From Blastocystis sp. Blastoise (Eukaryota > Sar > Bigyra > Opalinata > Blastocystidae): a DNA stretch of 64,000 bases. The position numbers and the translations under genes are program-made. A model generated the notes under the pieces. It saw only the letters and a program-made list of their open reading frames with translations, searched no databases and was not told where the DNA came from. The stretch covers positions 150,001 through 214,000 of the forward strand of contig JBBPEB010000020.1 of assembly GCA_039096225.1 (NCBI GenBank), written 5' to 3'. Shown piece by piece: positions 63,444 to 64,000 of the stretch; positions within the stretch are counted from its first letter, which is position 1, and every line of letters starts with the position of its first letter.

Positions 63444-63511
63444 TCTTATGCTCTATAAGGTGAGAGGCTATCATAATTAGATAGCAATCAGGTTCAACTC
63501 CTGACATAAGT
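63444..63511 (+). tRNA. tRNA-like sequence (anticodon-like AAT)
   Basis: Same 68-nt plan as 52323-52390: acceptor CTTATG/CATAAG (6 of 7 pairs), CT spacer, D-stem CTC/GAG with loop TATAAGGT, anticodon stem CTATC/GATAG with loop ATAATTA (AAT, Ile-type), 3-nt variable region, T-arm TCAGG-TTCAACT-CCTGA. Probably a tRNA or tRNA-derived repeat. The short variable region and C8 are unusual. Confidence 0.45.
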
Positions 63512-64000
63512 CATTCCTTATATATATATATATATTGATATTTTATTTAATAAACATTTTAATTATATGTTCTTTTTACACTTATGAATGCATTTATTAA
63601 ATTATTTATAGCTCTTCATCCTTCAAAACTTCATAGTTTCTGAAATGAGTTGTAATCTGTTTTATTCTCAACAGTGTATCTTATTCAAAATATGTTAGAA
63701 TTGAGTTAAATGCAGTTTTAAAACTTAGATTCATTTTTTATTTTCAAAATATACTCAAATACAGAGTATATTCAGCAATCATTAATAATTTAATGACTGT
63801 AGTTTATTATTTTAAACTGAATTCTGGTCAGTATGCTCAACATAAGCAACCAAACACAACACATACACATTCATGATTTTTAAACAACATTTTCCATTTC
63901 GACATTTACTTGATCCATTATAAAACTATCTGTCCTTTTGATATAGTATAGAGAAACTAATACCATATACCAATCAAAACTTGTTAACATGAATCTCGTC
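63512..64000. other. AT-rich right edge of window
   Basis: No gene, RNA or tandem array is visible apart from a short (TA)n run. Confidence 0.5.

Overview
The window is nuclear-type DNA from a very AT-rich eukaryote, most likely a microbial one (protist or early-branching fungus). The signs are short (TA)n-filled introns with GTAT(A/G) donors and TATAG acceptors, asparagine homopolymers in coding sequence, long (TA)n, (ATT)n, (GAA)n and (CTT)n tracts, and a mixture of cut-and-paste DNA transposons. I could not fix the lineage from sequence alone. The Asn-rich coding recalls dictyostelids or anaerobic fungi, but that is only a resemblance.

Layout. 0-6.4 kb: a divergent pair of host genes. On the minus strand, a ROK-kinase-like domain appears to be spliced to a very long Asn/Ser-rich exon that leaves the window at base 1. 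On the plus strand lies an Asteroid-type (XPG/PIN nuclease) gene for which I could place 12 exons with consistent reading phase. 6.6-24.5 kb: a transposon graveyard. It holds a 1.85-kb element with perfect 42-bp inverted ends carrying a six-exon SAP-domain gene, two copies of a Transposase_21 (Tnp2/CACTA-like) gene (one decayed, one nearly intact with a divergent partner gene), a PIF/Harbinger-like nuclease pseudogene, a Tc1/mariner DD34E element with ~120-bp inverted ends, a tRNA-headed foldback element, a 181-bp hAT-type MITE with an 8-bp target duplication, and a 641-bp MITE. 25.3-28.6 kb: a stop-riddled ubiquitin-specific-protease-like gene on the minus strand.

30.8-43.5 kb is the most notable region. 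Long (~1 kb) diverged inverted repeats flank a compact, intronless block. The block encodes two different tyrosine recombinases sharing an R-x-D-Y-G box and H-x8-Y spacing, a small coiled-coil protein, and four structural-looking proteins, two of which share an E-G-S-G-(L/W) motif reminiscent of protease-processed minor capsid proteins of adenovirus/Polinton-type viruses. No DNA polymerase, packaging ATPase, major capsid or protease gene is visible. I read it as an integrated virus-like or satellite-like element. One reading frame has lost its start by an apparent 1-nt indel and another is split by a TGA.

43.9-63.9 kb has no convincing protein gene. It contains a 4-kb purine-rich tract with a 1.4-kb higher-order duplication, very AT-rich DNA, a second purine tract, a 2.3-kb pyrimidine tract, and three tRNA-like sequences of one shape. 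Across the whole window the word CGGGAAT/ATTCCCG recurs in unrelated contexts far more often than such AT-rich DNA should allow.

Exon joins are my own phase-checked inferences; none is backed by transcript data.
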